From positions 50,294 through 114,293 of the forward strand of contig SBGR01000085.1 of assembly GCA_006226545.1 (NCBI GenBank): 64,000 bases of DNA. The letters run 5' to 3'. Numbering within the stretch: the first letter of the stretch is position 1; the number at the start of each line of letters is the position of its first letter. Positions 17,401 to 25,779 of this stretch are shown here, piece after piece. A program made the position numbers and the translations under genes. This stretch comes from Bacteroidota bacterium. GTDB taxonomy: Bacteria > Bacteroidota > Bacteroidia > UBA8524. The notes under the pieces were generated by a model, which worked only from the letters and a program-made list of their open reading frames with translations, searched no databases and was not told the DNA's origin.

Positions 17401-19713
17401 CCCAAACTTTTTAGTCCACAATGTATCTCCAGCTGTGTCTAGTTTGATTACATAAGCATCTTGTGCCCCTGATTTAGGTGCAGAACCTGAGGTGCCTCCA
17501 ACAAGGAAATTTCCATCTGAAGTTTGTAATACAACCCGGCCGTAATCCGTACCAGACCCACCAAGTTTCTTTTGTTTCTCAATGTTTCCGTTCTTATCTA
17601 GTTTTAAAAAATATAAGTCTTCACCTTGTGCAGAAAATCCAGTAGTTACAGCTGTGATTGCGAACCCTGAATCCGTTGTCTGAACTACCTTTATACTGTA
17701 CCCTTTTTCAGTCCCAGTGCTTCCGTATGATTTAGCCCAAACTACAGTCCCTAAATCGTTCAATCGGACGAGAAAAACATCCTGACCTCCCGCACCGATA
17801 GAAGTAGTTGTGCCTATCATTGCATAGCCTCCATCAACACAGCTAATCATATTGTGCATTTCTTCATTGCCGTTCGCTTTAAAACGCCTTTGCCATGTTG
17901 ACGTAGAAGAATCACAGTTTCCACCATTAATTTGTCCTATAATGATATTGGCTTGTCCTGAACCATTACCCACGCAATTAGCATCAGAAACACTATCAAT
18001 AGTGAAAGTGGTTGTACTCTGAGGCGTAACTGGGAAATAATGTGAAGGACTTGTAATATTATTAATCCAATAGGAAAATGTACCATTACTAAGTTTTACT
18101 CTCCATGGCGCAGTTCCTACCAATTGGAGGCTCAAATTTGATGAGTATCCACTTGGAATAGTATAGTTCCCAGAAAGCATTGCAGAAGGCAATCCGACTG
18201 TGATATATCCATTTACTTCTAATGAATCTTGGCCCTTTGCATTTGACACTTTTAATTTTACGCTGTACGTTCCAGGGTTACTGTATGTAATGGCAGGATT
18301 CTGTGCAACCGAAGTCGCTGGGGAGCCTCCTTGAAATTCCCAAAGCCAGGCCGTCGGACTGCGCAATGACTCATCGTAAAACTGGACTTGCCCACCCGGA
18401 CAAACATGTGTCATATTGCTACTGAAACGGGCATAAACCGACTTGACACATATTTTGATTGTTGCCTCTGCATCTATTCTTCCTGCTCCTAAGTTTCCTG
18501 GATAGCCCGGATTCAAATTGTCAATATTAACCGCATTTGCCTTGATACATGCTTCAACTTGATCTGGAGTAAGTAAAGAATCTTTTGACAACATCAAGGC
18601 TGCTAAACTTGAAACAAGTGGGCAAGCCATAGAAGTTCCACTCTTGTATCCATACGCCGAGGACGAGGTTGCCAAACAACTCCAAATTGCTACTCCAGGC
18701 GCCATAACATCTGTACGTGCACCAAAATTCGAAAAGGTAGCTTTTCTATCTAGACTATCCGTAGCACCTACGGATATAACATGGTCGTAATTTGCGGGAT
18801 ACATTGGAGCATCTGATCCACTATTTCCAGCGGCTGCAATACATACTACATTGTTGGCATAGGCGTAATTTAATATGGCTTGAGTAGTGTTATTCCGACT
18901 ATAACCTCCCCACGACATACTGATTACACGAGCCCCATTTTCAACGGCATACCGAATGGCCTGATCTGTATTGCCAATTCCAGACGAATTATTCCTGGAA
19001 GTCTTCAATGGCATAATTCTAATGTTATAGGCTAAAGAAGCTATGCCTAAACCATTGTTTGTCTTTGCTCCAACAATTCCCGAACAATGTGTACCGTGAC
19101 TTTTTCCACTTAAATTTGAAGAAGGCGGATTAGGGTCATTATCTCCATCCGCAAAGTCCCATCCATCGAAGTCATCAATATATCCATTTGCGTCATCATC
19201 AATTCCATTCCCGGGTATTTCTGATGTATTTTTCCAAAGAACAGGAGCCAAGTCTTCATGATCCAATCTCACTGCGTCATCTATTACAGCAACTATAATG
19301 GCAGGGTCCCCTCTATTATCATCCCAAGCTAGTTCAGCCTTAATTTTTCTCAGATTCCATTGCCTGTAATCCAAATCATTTGGCGTATGACTCAATTCGT
19401 AAACAGGAATTTCCTCCACATAATCAATCCAACTCTTCTGGCTCGAAAGTTTAAGTGTATTTGTTTTATACTCGGGTGAAGCGATTGTTATATAGTAAAC
19501 AGCTTGAAGAACACTATCTGAAATACCTGGAAATGCAAGTGCAAATGATGAAAAGTAATTCTGATTCTGAAGCTTCTGAAGACTATCTTCTATTGCAGGA
19601 TTAACCAGGGCCTCTTGGCTAATTTTAAGATAAAGTCGATTAGATTCTGTTTGGCCGTATAGCTTGAAAATCCCAATCCAAGAGATTAGCACAAGCAAAT
19701 ACCTTAGGTTCAT
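14479..19713 (-). CDS. Giant secreted subtilisin-like protease with PKD repeats, beta-propeller and T9SS type-B C-terminal domain
   Basis: 1744 residues from the ATG at 19713, which is the start giving a proper signal peptide (MNLRYLLVLISWIG...YGQ); the open frame extends to 19818. The peptidase S8 domain spans about 130-455 with Asp145 (AVIDDAV, instead of the usual D-T/S-G), His206 (SHGTHC) and Ser361 (SGTSMACP), so the triad is complete. It is followed by a PKD domain, a stretch of SBBP-like propeller repeats (VRLNDLGTVVWAKSYG, VIKLDTAGDTLWTKKFG), two more PKD domains, Ig-like repeats and a terminal gliding/CHU_C-type domain (SAFSPNNDDTLNGFF, FNRWGEIIFES) that marks T9SS type-B export. Cell-surface or released protease/adhesin; substrate unknown. 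TATTTTTG (19719-19726) lies 5 bases before the ATG. Confidence 0.9.
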   Translation of the reverse strand: MNLRYLLVLISWIGIFKLYGQTESNRLYLKISQEALVNPAIEDSLQKLQNQNYFSSFALAFPGISDSVLQAVYYITIASPEYKTNTLKLSSQKSWIDYVEEIPVYELSHTPNDLDYRQWNLRKIKAELAWDDNRGDPAIIVAVIDDAVRLDHEDLAPVLWKNTSEIPGNGIDDDANGYIDDFDGWDFADGDNDPNPPSSNLSGKSHGTHCSGIVGAKTNNGLGIASLAYNIRIMPLKTSRNNSSGIGNTDQAIRYAVENGARVISMSWGGYSRNNTTQAILNYAYANNVVCIAAAGNSGSDAPMYPANYDHVISVGATDSLDRKATFSNFGARTDVMAPGVAIWSCLATSSSAYGYKSGTSMACPLVSSLAALMLSKDSLLTPDQVEACIKANAVNIDNLNPGYPGNLGAGRIDAEATIKICVKSVYARFSSNMTHVCPGGQVQFYDESLRSPTAWLWEFQGGSPATSVAQNPAITYSNPGTYSVKLKVSNAKGQDSLEVNGYITVGLPSAMLSGNYTIPSGYSSNLSLQLVGTAPWRVKLSNGTFSYWINNITSPSHYFPVTPQSTTTFTIDSVSDANCVGNGSGQANIIIGQINGGNCDSSTSTWQRRFKANGNEEMHNMISCVDGGYAMIGTTTSIGAGGQDVFLVRLNDLGTVVWAKSYGSTGTEKGYSIKVVQTTDSGFAITAVTTGFSAQGEDLYFLKLDKNGNIEKQKKLGGSGTDYGRVVLQTSDGNFLVGGTSGSAPKSGAQDAYVIKLDTAGDTLWTKKFGFAGLSTNHFISFQELPSGNTWLIGHGDHLITPYVGYIAKLSPAGAVLAEKRIYTSIFDAPTAATTLKNGNIALIGLNSSNNGASYYMQVLVIDTSGNVVWAKSLSNGGNIRATGGIATSDSGFVVTGYTNGFGNSNEAINVKFSANGAILWSRKFGSSGSEMQDGWSQCITEAPDGGLVFGLHTDGFNSSGKDLMMIKTNPCGFAGGCYESDVVFTVSNLNMTNNNVSAFKNHDVLNINVSSTTQSWTSIIDTSNFCPVISPSALSCNIQAGFNTVLRCAGETSNFNSTSYSQGRNIVYYKWDFGNGDTLVGSYGTANYIYPMPGNYNVRLIVGDNGAPACFDTIQKEVEIHNQLRVALQAEDTVCSSDTFGLGVQSAVCALGSISYHWSPSLNINDTTLRNPKASLQSSTWIKLTVIDSLGNRASDSVFVFVDGNCCRSYAKWNAPLPVICPGDSIEFVNESVSKAGVNYQWEFGSNASPSSYSGHNPPKVYFPMSGTYEVRLAIQDFCGVDTFKSKVYILEKPLLDNLMDTFICKSDSVEIFISSVSSYRYWWSPGNYFLDSTTNDIKVWVDSSRKFYYGITDYWSGCANSDSFSVQIEALDTLAYGLDTTLCYPNSVIIDYPGSGITALWSDGNSSLPRVLSDSGSYRVRLSRNNCSYNDTHTLNLLRPNLSLYGPDLLCKDDSGVYYINQEFSTMLWSTGSTDSFTVYSSQGYLKVTIDNGACSLSDSLAVERFNTPPMINADSIVCPDDSILLQTTYFGANITWSTGDTGISTWINTPGQYIVTVERRGCELTDTVQVATYAVPEFWFPNDTVLCNGDTVYLTGDSWPGSVYLWNDASNDTFNNITTNGRYWLNISNMCGSASDTFEIQFVDCDCISYIPSAFSPNNDDTLNGFFGPTYCPVQNFRMIIFNRWGEIIFESTDINLLWDGTYQGEPVMEGVFGYLIQYIDVKGDIINDRGNVTVLRPKR

Positions 19714-19752
19714 TGCACCAAAAATATACATTTTTAACCGTTTTTTGCACCC

Positions 19753-20445
19753 ATGCCTACCCTCTATCTTATTCCTTCTCCTATTGGTGAATCGTTTCGT
19801 TTGCCCGATTTGGTGCAAGAGTTGCGCATGTTTGTGGTGGAAAACTTGAGGGATACCAGGCGTTTCTTACGTTGGAATTTTCCAGAATTCCCTATCGACG
19901 ATTGCCAGTTCTTGGAGATCAATAAAAATGCGATGGATCAGGCGGCTATTTCTAGGTTTCTCGACGCTTGCAGCAAACAGAAAGTTTCGCTAGGCTTGTT
20001 CTCCGATGCGGGATTGCCTTGCGTAGCGGATCCGGGAAACTCCGTAGTGCAGGCAGCACATTCGAAACAGTTTCGGGTGAAACCCTTGTCTGGACCCTCT
20101 TCGCTTATGTTGGCGCTTATGGCCTCCGGATTCAATGGGCAGGCTTTCAGCTTCCACGGCTACCTCCCCATTCAGGAAGCGGATCAGATCAAACGCATTA
20201 AACAATTGGAAGAAGAATCGAGGAAGTACAATAGAACACAAATCTTCATTGAAACACCTTACCGCAACGGTAAGTTATTAGAACAATTGCTTAAAAACGT
20301 GTCTTCCTCCACTCGCATCTGTGTGGCGGCCGACCTTGATACCGCAGAAGAAGAAATCCACTCCCTGTCTGCACAAGAATGGAAGCACAAGTCGGTAAAC
20401 CTCCACAAAAGACCTTGTGTGTTCCTGCTCTATGCCGGACACTGA
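19753..20445 (+). CDS. Tetrapyrrole-methylase-fold SAM methyltransferase, RsmI paralogue
   Basis: 230 residues of the RsmI (16S rRNA C1402 2'-O-methyltransferase) superfamily: YLIPSPIGE in place of the canonical P-I-G-N-L-x-D start, SLGLFSDAGLPCVADPG (about 76-92) and PLSGPSSLMLALMASGF (about 105-121), then IFIETPYRNGKLLEQL. It is shorter than true RsmI (about 280) and lacks its C-terminal helical part; a second, shorter RsmI-like protein of this kind is usual in Bacteroidota. RNA substrate not established. Divergent from the protease gene by about 40 bp. Confidence 0.75.
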   Translation: MPTLYLIPSPIGESFRLPDLVQELRMFVVENLRDTRRFLRWNFPEFPIDDCQFLEINKNAMDQAAISRFLDACSKQKVSLGLFSDAGLPCVADPGNSVVQAAHSKQFRVKPLSGPSSLMLALMASGFNGQAFSFHGYLPIQEADQIKRIKQLEEESRKYNRTQIFIETPYRNGKLLEQLLKNVSSSTRICVAADLDTAEEEIHSLSAQEWKHKSVNLHKRPCVFLLYAGH

Positions 20446-20477
20446 TTTGCATTTTTGAAAGCGGTCAATTACCTTTG
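20446..20477 (+). promoter_or_regulatory. Promoter of the TetR-paaA operon
   Basis: TTTG at 20446-20449, a 20-bp spacer and TACCTTTG at 20470-20477: both the -33 and the -7 element fit the Bacteroidota sigma-A consensus. The -7 box ends 17 bases before the TetR start codon. Confidence 0.7.
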
Positions 20478-20494
20478 ACTAACATCCGTTAGCT

Positions 20495-21085
20495 ATGCCG
20501 AATACCTTCGCCAGCAGAAAGGAACAAATCATCCACGTAGCCGCTGAACTATTCAGTCAGAAAGGCTATGCCGGAACGTCTATGCGCGACATTGCTGAAC
20601 GCATGGAAATGGAAGCCGCTTCGCTTTACAACCACATCAGCTCCAAGGAAGAGATTTTACATACCATTTGTTTTTCCATGGCCGATCGCTTTTTAGCCGG
20701 CATTGAAGAAGTGAATGATATCTACTTCAATGGGGAAGAGAAAATTCGCATGATGGTGAAAAACCACGTGGCAATCCTGACTTCCTCTCCTGAAGAAGCC
20801 AAGGTATTCTTGCACGAATGGCGTCACCTAACCGGAGAACATTTGCAGAATTTCATAGTGCTTCGCGATAAGTATGAAAATGGAATTGTAGAGATGTTGC
20901 AAACCGGAATACAGGAAAATGTGTTTGATGATGTAGACCAGAAGTTTGCCGCCTTGAACATTCTCTCTTCTGTAAACTGGATTGTAGAATGGTATAAGCC
21001 AAACGGAAAAATGAGCCCGGAAGAAATTGCCCAAAAGCTGTGTGATTTCATCCTGAGCGGATTAAAAAAGAAACAACCTTATTAA
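20495..21085 (+). CDS. TetR/AcrR-family transcriptional regulator
   Basis: 196 residues. The N-terminal helix-turn-helix is complete (IIHVAAELFSQKGYAGTSMRDIAERMEM, ASLYNHISSKEEIL at about 12-55), followed by an all-helical ligand domain. It is the first gene before paaA, 10 bp apart, so it most likely controls phenylacetate degradation and senses a CoA thioester or related ligand; this is inference from position and from TetR-type PaaR regulators known in other bacteria. It may also bind its own promoter just upstream. Confidence 0.85.
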   Translation: MPNTFASRKEQIIHVAAELFSQKGYAGTSMRDIAERMEMEAASLYNHISSKEEILHTICFSMADRFLAGIEEVNDIYFNGEEKIRMMVKNHVAILTSSPEEAKVFLHEWRHLTGEHLQNFIVLRDKYENGIVEMLQTGIQENVFDDVDQKFAALNILSSVNWIVEWYKPNGKMSPEEIAQKLCDFILSGLKKKQPY

Positions 21086-21095
21086 CTAAATAGTC

Positions 21096-22079
21096 ATGTA
21101 CGGAAACGCATACATCGATCCGGATGCCAAACAGGAACAGTTTGAAGACGATCCGGTGAAATTAGCCGAATTCGAAGCACGAATTGCTGCCGGAGAAAAA
21201 ATTGAACCGAAAGACTGGATGCCAACAGAATACCGCAAACAGTTGGTTCGTATGATTGAGCAACACGCTCACTCAGAAATCATTGGTGCCTTACCGGAAG
21301 GTACTTGGATTACCCGTGCTCCGGGATTCAGAAGAAAATTGGCTTTGATGGCCAAGGTTCAAGATGAAATTGGGCATGCTCAGCTCCTCTACAGCGCTGC
21401 TGAAACCTTGGGTAAATCCAGAGAAGACATGATCAACGACTTGATCAGCGGAAAATCAAAATACTCTAATGTATTTAACTACCCTGCATTTACTTGGGGT
21501 GATACCGCTGTTATCGCATGGTTGATTGATGCCGGTGCCATTGTAAACCAGGTAGCGAATAGCAAAGGTTCTTATGGACCATACTGCCGTGCCCTGGAAC
21601 GGATTTGCGCTGAAGAATCTTTCCACTTGAAATACGGTCACGATAACGTGGTTTACCTCGCTACCGGTACTAAAATTCAACGTCAGCTCGTGCAAGAAGC
21701 CTTGACACGCTGGTGGGGACCGATCATGCATTTCTTCGGACCGCCAGATAAAATGTCGGTTCATACTGAGAAACTCATGCGCTGGAAAGTGAAAATGGCC
21801 ACCAACGATGACATGAGACAACAGTTCTTGAACATGTATGTGCCTAAAATCTGGGATCTCGGATTGGTACTGCCTGACCCGAACTTGAGAAAAAATGAAG
21901 CTACCGGACTTTGGGAATACTCTGAGCCGGATTGGGACGAGTTCAAACGTGTAATCAACGGCGACGGTCCATTGAACAAAGAACGTTTGGCTGTTCGTAA
22001 GATGGCTGAAGAACGTGGCGCTTGGGTTAGAGAAGCCCTCAAACGCAAAGACGCGCAATACGTGCAGCCTTTGGCTTAA
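21096..22079 (+). CDS. paaA: 1,2-phenylacetyl-CoA epoxidase, catalytic subunit A
   Basis: 327 residues, the usual PaaA length. Di-iron ligands of the ferritin-like fold are visible in EIGHAQ (91-96) and [13 protein letters not shown] (about 170-182). PaaA epoxidises the aromatic ring of phenylacetyl-CoA, needing PaaC as partner and PaaE as reductase. None of paaB, C, D or E follows: the next gene is a 43-residue membrane peptide, then a terminator. The rest of the complex must be encoded elsewhere. Regulated presumably by the TetR protein upstream. Confidence 0.93.
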   Translation: MYGNAYIDPDAKQEQFEDDPVKLAEFEARIAAGEKIEPKDWMPTEYRKQLVRMIEQHAHSEIIGALPEGTWITRAPGFRRKLALMAKVQDEIGHAQLLYSAAETLGKSREDMINDLISGKSKYSNVFNYPAFTWGDTAVIAWLIDAGAIVNQVANSKGSYGPYCRALERICAEESFHLKYGHDNVVYLATGTKIQRQLVQEALTRWWGPIMHFFGPPDKMSVHTEKLMRWKVKMATNDDMRQQFLNMYVPKIWDLGLVLPDPNLRKNEATGLWEYSEPDWDEFKRVINGDGPLNKERLAVRKMAEERGAWVREALKRKDAQYVQPLA

Positions 22080-22090
22080 CTTTGTGAATT

Positions 22091-22222
22091 ATGAAAAAGA
22101 AAATCTGGTTGTTTATTTTCATCGGCATCATCAACCTATTGGTGATCGCCAGCTTTTTCTACTTCACTAAAAAAATCAGAAACGACGACAGTCTGAAAGT
22201 GGGCTCCACTTCAGTTCGCTGA
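22091..22222 (+). CDS. Small single-span membrane protein
   Basis: 43 residues from ATG 22091 to TGA 22222: MKKK, a hydrophobic helix (about 5-25, IWLFIFIGIINLLVIASFFYF), then a charged tail (TKKIRNDDSLK). It starts 11 bases after the paaA stop and is followed directly by a strong terminator, so it is the last gene of the TetR-paaA transcript. Topology by the positive-inside rule is ambiguous, as lysines flank both ends. Function unknown. Confidence 0.65.
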   Translation: MKKKIWLFIFIGIINLLVIASFFYFTKKIRNDDSLKVGSTSVR

Positions 22223-22227
22223 TATTC

Positions 22228-22254
22228 ATCCCCGCCATTGCGGGGATTTTTTTT
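22228..22254 (+). terminator. Rho-independent terminator after paaA
   Basis: CCCCGC, loop CATT, GCGGGG, then ATTTTTTTT. It ends the TetR-paaA-small-protein operon, 8 bases after the last stop. Confidence 0.85.
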
Positions 22255-22341
22255 GCCTTCATCCCCAGTTTCGTGCTAAATTTCAAAATTAGCTGGGAAC
22301 CGTGCAACGCTCCGCGACCATGATGTCGTTTTGAGTGTAGA

Positions 22342-22926
22342 ATGTCCAAACCAGGCTATTACATAGGCATGACAGAAGAAGAACTGATTGAGGGATGTAA
22401 AAAGCAAAGTAGACGCCACCAAGAGGCGCTCTACCGCAAATACTCCCGAAAAGTTTACGGCGCTTGTTTTCGCTACGCAGCATCGGATGCTGAAGCGGAA
22501 GACATGATGCAAGAAGCTTTTATCAAAATCTTCCGAAACATGGAAAAGTACAAGCCCACAGGTTCATTCGAAGCTTGGATCAAACGCGTAAGCATCAATG
22601 TAGCCATCGAAATTTACCGACGCGCTAAAAAAATTGTTTACATCGAATCGTATGAGGAAGTGAAGGAACCTTCCTTTGACCCTCATACATTAGGCAAACT
22701 CGACGCCGATCAGATTCATAAGCTTGTTAATCAACTTCCAGATGGCTACCGCGTAATCTTCAATCTTTACGCAGTAGAAGGCTATACCCATGTGGAGATT
22801 TCAGAAATGTTAGGCATAGCCGAAGGAACAAGTAAGTCGCAATTCTCTAGAGCAAAAGCACACTTGGTGAAAATGCTTGAAGAACAATTGCATATCAGAA
22901 AGGAGGATAAACATGTCAGATTCTAA
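22342..22926 (+). CDS. RNA polymerase sigma factor, ECF/sigma-70 family
   Basis: 194 residues. Region 2 is HQEALYRKYSRKVYGACFRY with DAEAEDMMQEAFIKIFRNM and ARxNxSFEAWIKRVSINVAIEIYRR-like core (about 28-95); region 4 is LPDGYRVIFNLYAVEGYTHVEISEMLGIAEGTSKSQFSRAK (about 133-173). No region 3. An internal ATG at 22369 (MTEEELIEG) is an alternative start. The following gene overlaps by 14 bp and is probably its membrane-bound partner, so the pair likely answers an envelope signal. Confidence 0.88.
   Translation: MSKPGYYIGMTEEELIEGCKKQSRRHQEALYRKYSRKVYGACFRYAASDAEAEDMMQEAFIKIFRNMEKYKPTGSFEAWIKRVSINVAIEIYRRAKKIVYIESYEEVKEPSFDPHTLGKLDADQIHKLVNQLPDGYRVIFNLYAVEGYTHVEISEMLGIAEGTSKSQFSRAKAHLVKMLEEQLHIRKEDKHVRF
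22901..22906 (+). promoter_or_regulatory. Strong Shine-Dalgarno site inside the sigma-factor gene
   Basis: AGGAGG, six bases before the ATG at 22913 (AAAGGAGGATAAACATG). Canonical Shine-Dalgarno sites are rare in Bacteroidota, and none as good precedes other starts I examined here. It decides the start of the following gene. Confidence 0.7.
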
Positions 22927-24316
22927 GTGGGACGATATGTTCAAACAATACAGCGAATTCGAAAAAGAACCCGCCAATGATCGATGGAATGCCATCGCTC
23001 AAGAGCTGGATAAAGATTCAAAACGTCGTTTTGGATTCTGGTGGATCTTTGGCCTTGGTGCCGCAGCAAGCTCCATCGCCGTGCTATTGATGTTCTGGCC
23101 TTCATCGAGCGAAAACGCCCAAGTTGAAACGCCAACACAACAAAATGAAATACCTAGCGAAACAGCTAAGTCAGCAGAAAATACCCTCGTCAATACAGAA
23201 GTTAGTACAACTGAAACTGTAGAGCATACCGAATCGCTAAACACAACTAAATCAACTGAAACTACTTCAACGCCCAATACGCAGCCGGCTTCTTCCGAGC
23301 GCAAAGCCGCATGGAGTGGCTCCACTGAATTGTCTCAAGCACCTTTGGAATCAACAGAACCGTTTCAAAATACTTTAAGCGGTAATTCAAATAAGCGCAC
23401 GGTTCATTCCGTAACTGCATTGAATAGCGCTGATCCCGAAAACTGGACGTACAAGTATGCTTTTGCGGAAGCTGTGGAAGTGCCAATCCAGCACAAAAGG
23501 CCTCAGGAAAAGATTGAGGAAAAAAATGATGATAGCACTCCTAAGCGCAAAATCAACCCTGAACGTGGGTTTGTCCTTGGGATTCAATCCAGCCTTGCGC
23601 TGTCCAATTTCTCGCCTTCGGTCAATGCAGGCGCCGATGTACCCGTTCCTTTCTCAAACTATATTCAGGATAACCTGGCTTTACGCAAGGAATTGGAATC
23701 CGGTGGGTACAGTATAAGTCAAGGTTTGCTGGTAGGCTACCGATTTAATTCTTTCCTCAGCCTACACACCGGTGTGCGCTTGATTCAAACCACACAGGTA
23801 TTGCGCTATTCCTTGATGGAAACACCTGATGACCCCATTAATGCACCACAAGATTTACCGGAAGGTGGTAAAAGTGTTTCTCCGAGTTACCAACTGCCTA
23901 ACCAACGGATTATTGCCGGCAACGATTACCACTTGAACAATAAGTATTACGGCAGAGAAATTCCGTTGAGCTTTCAATTGGACGTGAAGCTAAACAACAA
24001 GTTTAGACTCTTAGGACAAGTGGGTGGCAGTTACCGTTGGATTAGCAGCGGAATTCTCTACTTCCCGGATATCGACAATGTGGGCATGCTTTCGCTAAAC
24101 AACCCAACCGATTACCCTGGAATTCGCAGCACATGGCATACTCATTTAGGAGTTGGTGTATCATATGAATTGAACCATGGATTCAGAATTAGCGCCATGC
24201 CTTATGCTAACATGGCTCTGAACTCCAATATCCGATTTGACCGATTCATTCAACAACGTCAACAGGAATTTGGACTGAATATCAGCTTGGTTCGGAACAT
24301 TCAAATTGGCCAATAA
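22913..24316 (+). CDS. Membrane-anchored protein with beta-barrel-like domain, probable sigma-factor partner
   Basis: 467 residues from the ATG at 22913, chosen for its AGGAGG site. Residues 1-32 are charged and cytoplasmic (KWDDMFKQYSEFEKEPANDRW resembles anti-sigma tails), 33-53 form one membrane helix (FGFWWIFGLGAAASSIAVLLM), 55-175 are a low-complexity Ser/Thr/Glu/Asn linker, and about 205-467 has the alternating pattern of a PorT-like outer-membrane barrel (GFVLGIQSSLALSNFSPS, SQGLLVGYRFNSFLSLHTGVRL, HLGVGVSYELNHGFRI). An inner-membrane anchor joined to such a domain is unusual. It overlaps the ECF sigma gene, so anti-sigma or signal-sensing function is inferred. Confidence 0.7.
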   Translation: MSDSKWDDMFKQYSEFEKEPANDRWNAIAQELDKDSKRRFGFWWIFGLGAAASSIAVLLMFWPSSSENAQVETPTQQNEIPSETAKSAENTLVNTEVSTTETVEHTESLNTTKSTETTSTPNTQPASSERKAAWSGSTELSQAPLESTEPFQNTLSGNSNKRTVHSVTALNSADPENWTYKYAFAEAVEVPIQHKRPQEKIEEKNDDSTPKRKINPERGFVLGIQSSLALSNFSPSVNAGADVPVPFSNYIQDNLALRKELESGGYSISQGLLVGYRFNSFLSLHTGVRLIQTTQVLRYSLMETPDDPINAPQDLPEGGKSVSPSYQLPNQRIIAGNDYHLNNKYYGREIPLSFQLDVKLNNKFRLLGQVGGSYRWISSGILYFPDIDNVGMLSLNNPTDYPGIRSTWHTHLGVGVSYELNHGFRISAMPYANMALNSNIRFDRFIQQRQQEFGLNISLVRNIQIGQ

Positions 24317-24498
24317 GCTGAACATTCCATTTAACGCACTATTTCCTAGCTTCTTAAGCTAAAAAGTCAAGGATACAGGAATTTAGGAATCAGAAATTGT
24401 AGTTGAATATTTATTCATGTAATAAATTCAGTCAGTTATTGCTGTTTATTGGCGTTAATTGTTGGCTTATTATTATTTTCGCATAAACATTAAATAAT

Positions 24499-25716
24499 AT
24501 GGCCTTAGAAATTAAAGTTCCAGCAGTAGGTGAATCCATTAGCGAAGTAACAGTAGCACAATGGTTGAAGAAGGATGGTGACTACGTTGAAATGGACGAA
24601 GTTATCTGTGAATTGGAATCCGATAAGGCCACATTTGAACTTAATGCAGAGGCTGCCGGTGTATTAAAAACCATGGCGGCTGAAGGCGATACCATCGAAG
24701 TGGGCGCCATTATCTGCAGCATCGATACTTCTGCTGCTCCAGCTGCAAGTAGTCCAGCACCTAAAGAAGAAAAGAAAGCAGACGCTCCAGCCAGCACTCC
24801 GGCTGAAACCAGCTCTGCTAATACTTATGCATCAGGAACACCTTCTCCTGCTGCTCAGAAAATTCTATCCGAAAAAGGAATCAATCCGGCTGATGTTACC
24901 GGAAGCGGAAAAGACGGTCGCATTACCAAAGAAGATGCGATGAATGCTGAAAAGAAAGCAGCTCCTGTAGCAGCTCCAGCAGCACAGACTACCGCCCCTA
25001 GCCATACTGCATTTAGCCGCGGTGTTCGTAGCGAAAAAATGAGCAACCTGCGTAAAACAGTTGCGAAACGTTTGGTTGCTGCTAAAAATGAGACCGCCAT
25101 GTTGACCACCTTTAACGAGGTTGACATGAAGCCCATCATGGATATCCGCAAGAAGTACAAAGACCAGTTCAAAGACAAACATGAAATCGGACTGGGCTTT
25201 ATGTCGTTCTTCACCAAAGCGGTTTGTGAAGCATTAAAAGAATACCCTGCGGTAAACTCTTATATCGATGGTGAGAACATTGAATACCATGATTACGCCG
25301 ATGTTTCTATCGCCGTTTCAGCGCCAAAAGGTTTGGTTGTTCCGGTAATCCGCAACGCTGAAAGCCTAAGCCTCGCTGAAATTGAAAAAGAAGTTTCGCG
25401 TTTGGCCGGTAAAGCACGCGACAATAAATTGAGCATTGAAGAAATGACAGGCGGAACCTTTACCATCACCAACGGTGGTGTATTTGGTTCTATGATGTCT
25501 ACCCCAATTATCAATCCTCCACAGTCGGCTATCTTGGGTATGCACAATATCGTTGAACGCCCTATGGTGGTGAACGGTGAGATTGTAGTTCGTCCGATGA
25601 TGTACTTGGCCCTTTCTTATGATCACCGCATTATCGACGGTCGTGAAAGCGTGAGCTTCTTAGTGAAAGTGAAGCAACTTTTGGAAGATCCAATCCGCTT
25701 GATGTTGGGCGTTTAA
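24499..25716 (+). CDS. sucB: Dihydrolipoyllysine-residue succinyltransferase, E2 of 2-oxoglutarate dehydrogenase
   Basis: 405 residues. One lipoyl domain (1-77; lipoyl lysine in [14 protein letters not shown]), an Ala/Pro-rich hinge, the peripheral-subunit binding domain (about 113-150, [30 protein letters not shown]), a second linker and the acyltransferase domain (about 175-405) with catalytic [10 protein letters not shown]. Length and VGESISEVT place it with SucB/OdhB, not with pyruvate or branched-chain E2. It transfers succinyl groups to CoA in the citric acid cycle. The E1 gene (sucA) is not adjacent: the 182 bp upstream hold no gene, only AT-rich sequence and a possible -7 box TATTTTCG. 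Confidence 0.93.
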   Translation: MALEIKVPAVGESISEVTVAQWLKKDGDYVEMDEVICELESDKATFELNAEAAGVLKTMAAEGDTIEVGAIICSIDTSAAPAASSPAPKEEKKADAPASTPAETSSANTYASGTPSPAAQKILSEKGINPADVTGSGKDGRITKEDAMNAEKKAAPVAAPAAQTTAPSHTAFSRGVRSEKMSNLRKTVAKRLVAAKNETAMLTTFNEVDMKPIMDIRKKYKDQFKDKHEIGLGFMSFFTKAVCEALKEYPAVNSYIDGENIEYHDYADVSIAVSAPKGLVVPVIRNAESLSLAEIEKEVSRLAGKARDNKLSIEEMTGGTFTITNGGVFGSMMSTPIINPPQSAILGMHNIVERPMVVNGEIVVRPMMYLALSYDHRIIDGRESVSFLVKVKQLLEDPIRLMLGV

Positions 25717-25745
25717 GCCATGGTGTAGATTTGTTAAAGACTTGC

Positions 25746-25753
25746 TATCTTTG
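25746..25753 (+). promoter_or_regulatory. -7 promoter box of the MarR gene
   Basis: TATCTTTG, an exact TAnnTTTG match, 26 bases before the start codon. The region at the expected -33 distance has no clear TTTG. Confidence 0.5.
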
Positions 25754-25779
25754 CAAGTGTATTTAATGTAACTACACGA

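Noticed and set aside
9339..19713. Prophage or integrative element
   Set aside because: No integrase, transposase, repeats at the borders or tRNA attachment site; only composition and hexamer density suggest transfer.
22913..24316. Ordinary PorT-type outer-membrane protein
   Set aside because: There is no signal peptide at the start; a charged head and an internal membrane helix come first, so a simple outer-membrane protein does not fit.
24317..24498. tRNA or small RNA in the gap before sucB
   Set aside because: No cloverleaf or conserved T-arm; only a weak stem TAGCTT/AAGCTA without a useful T-run.
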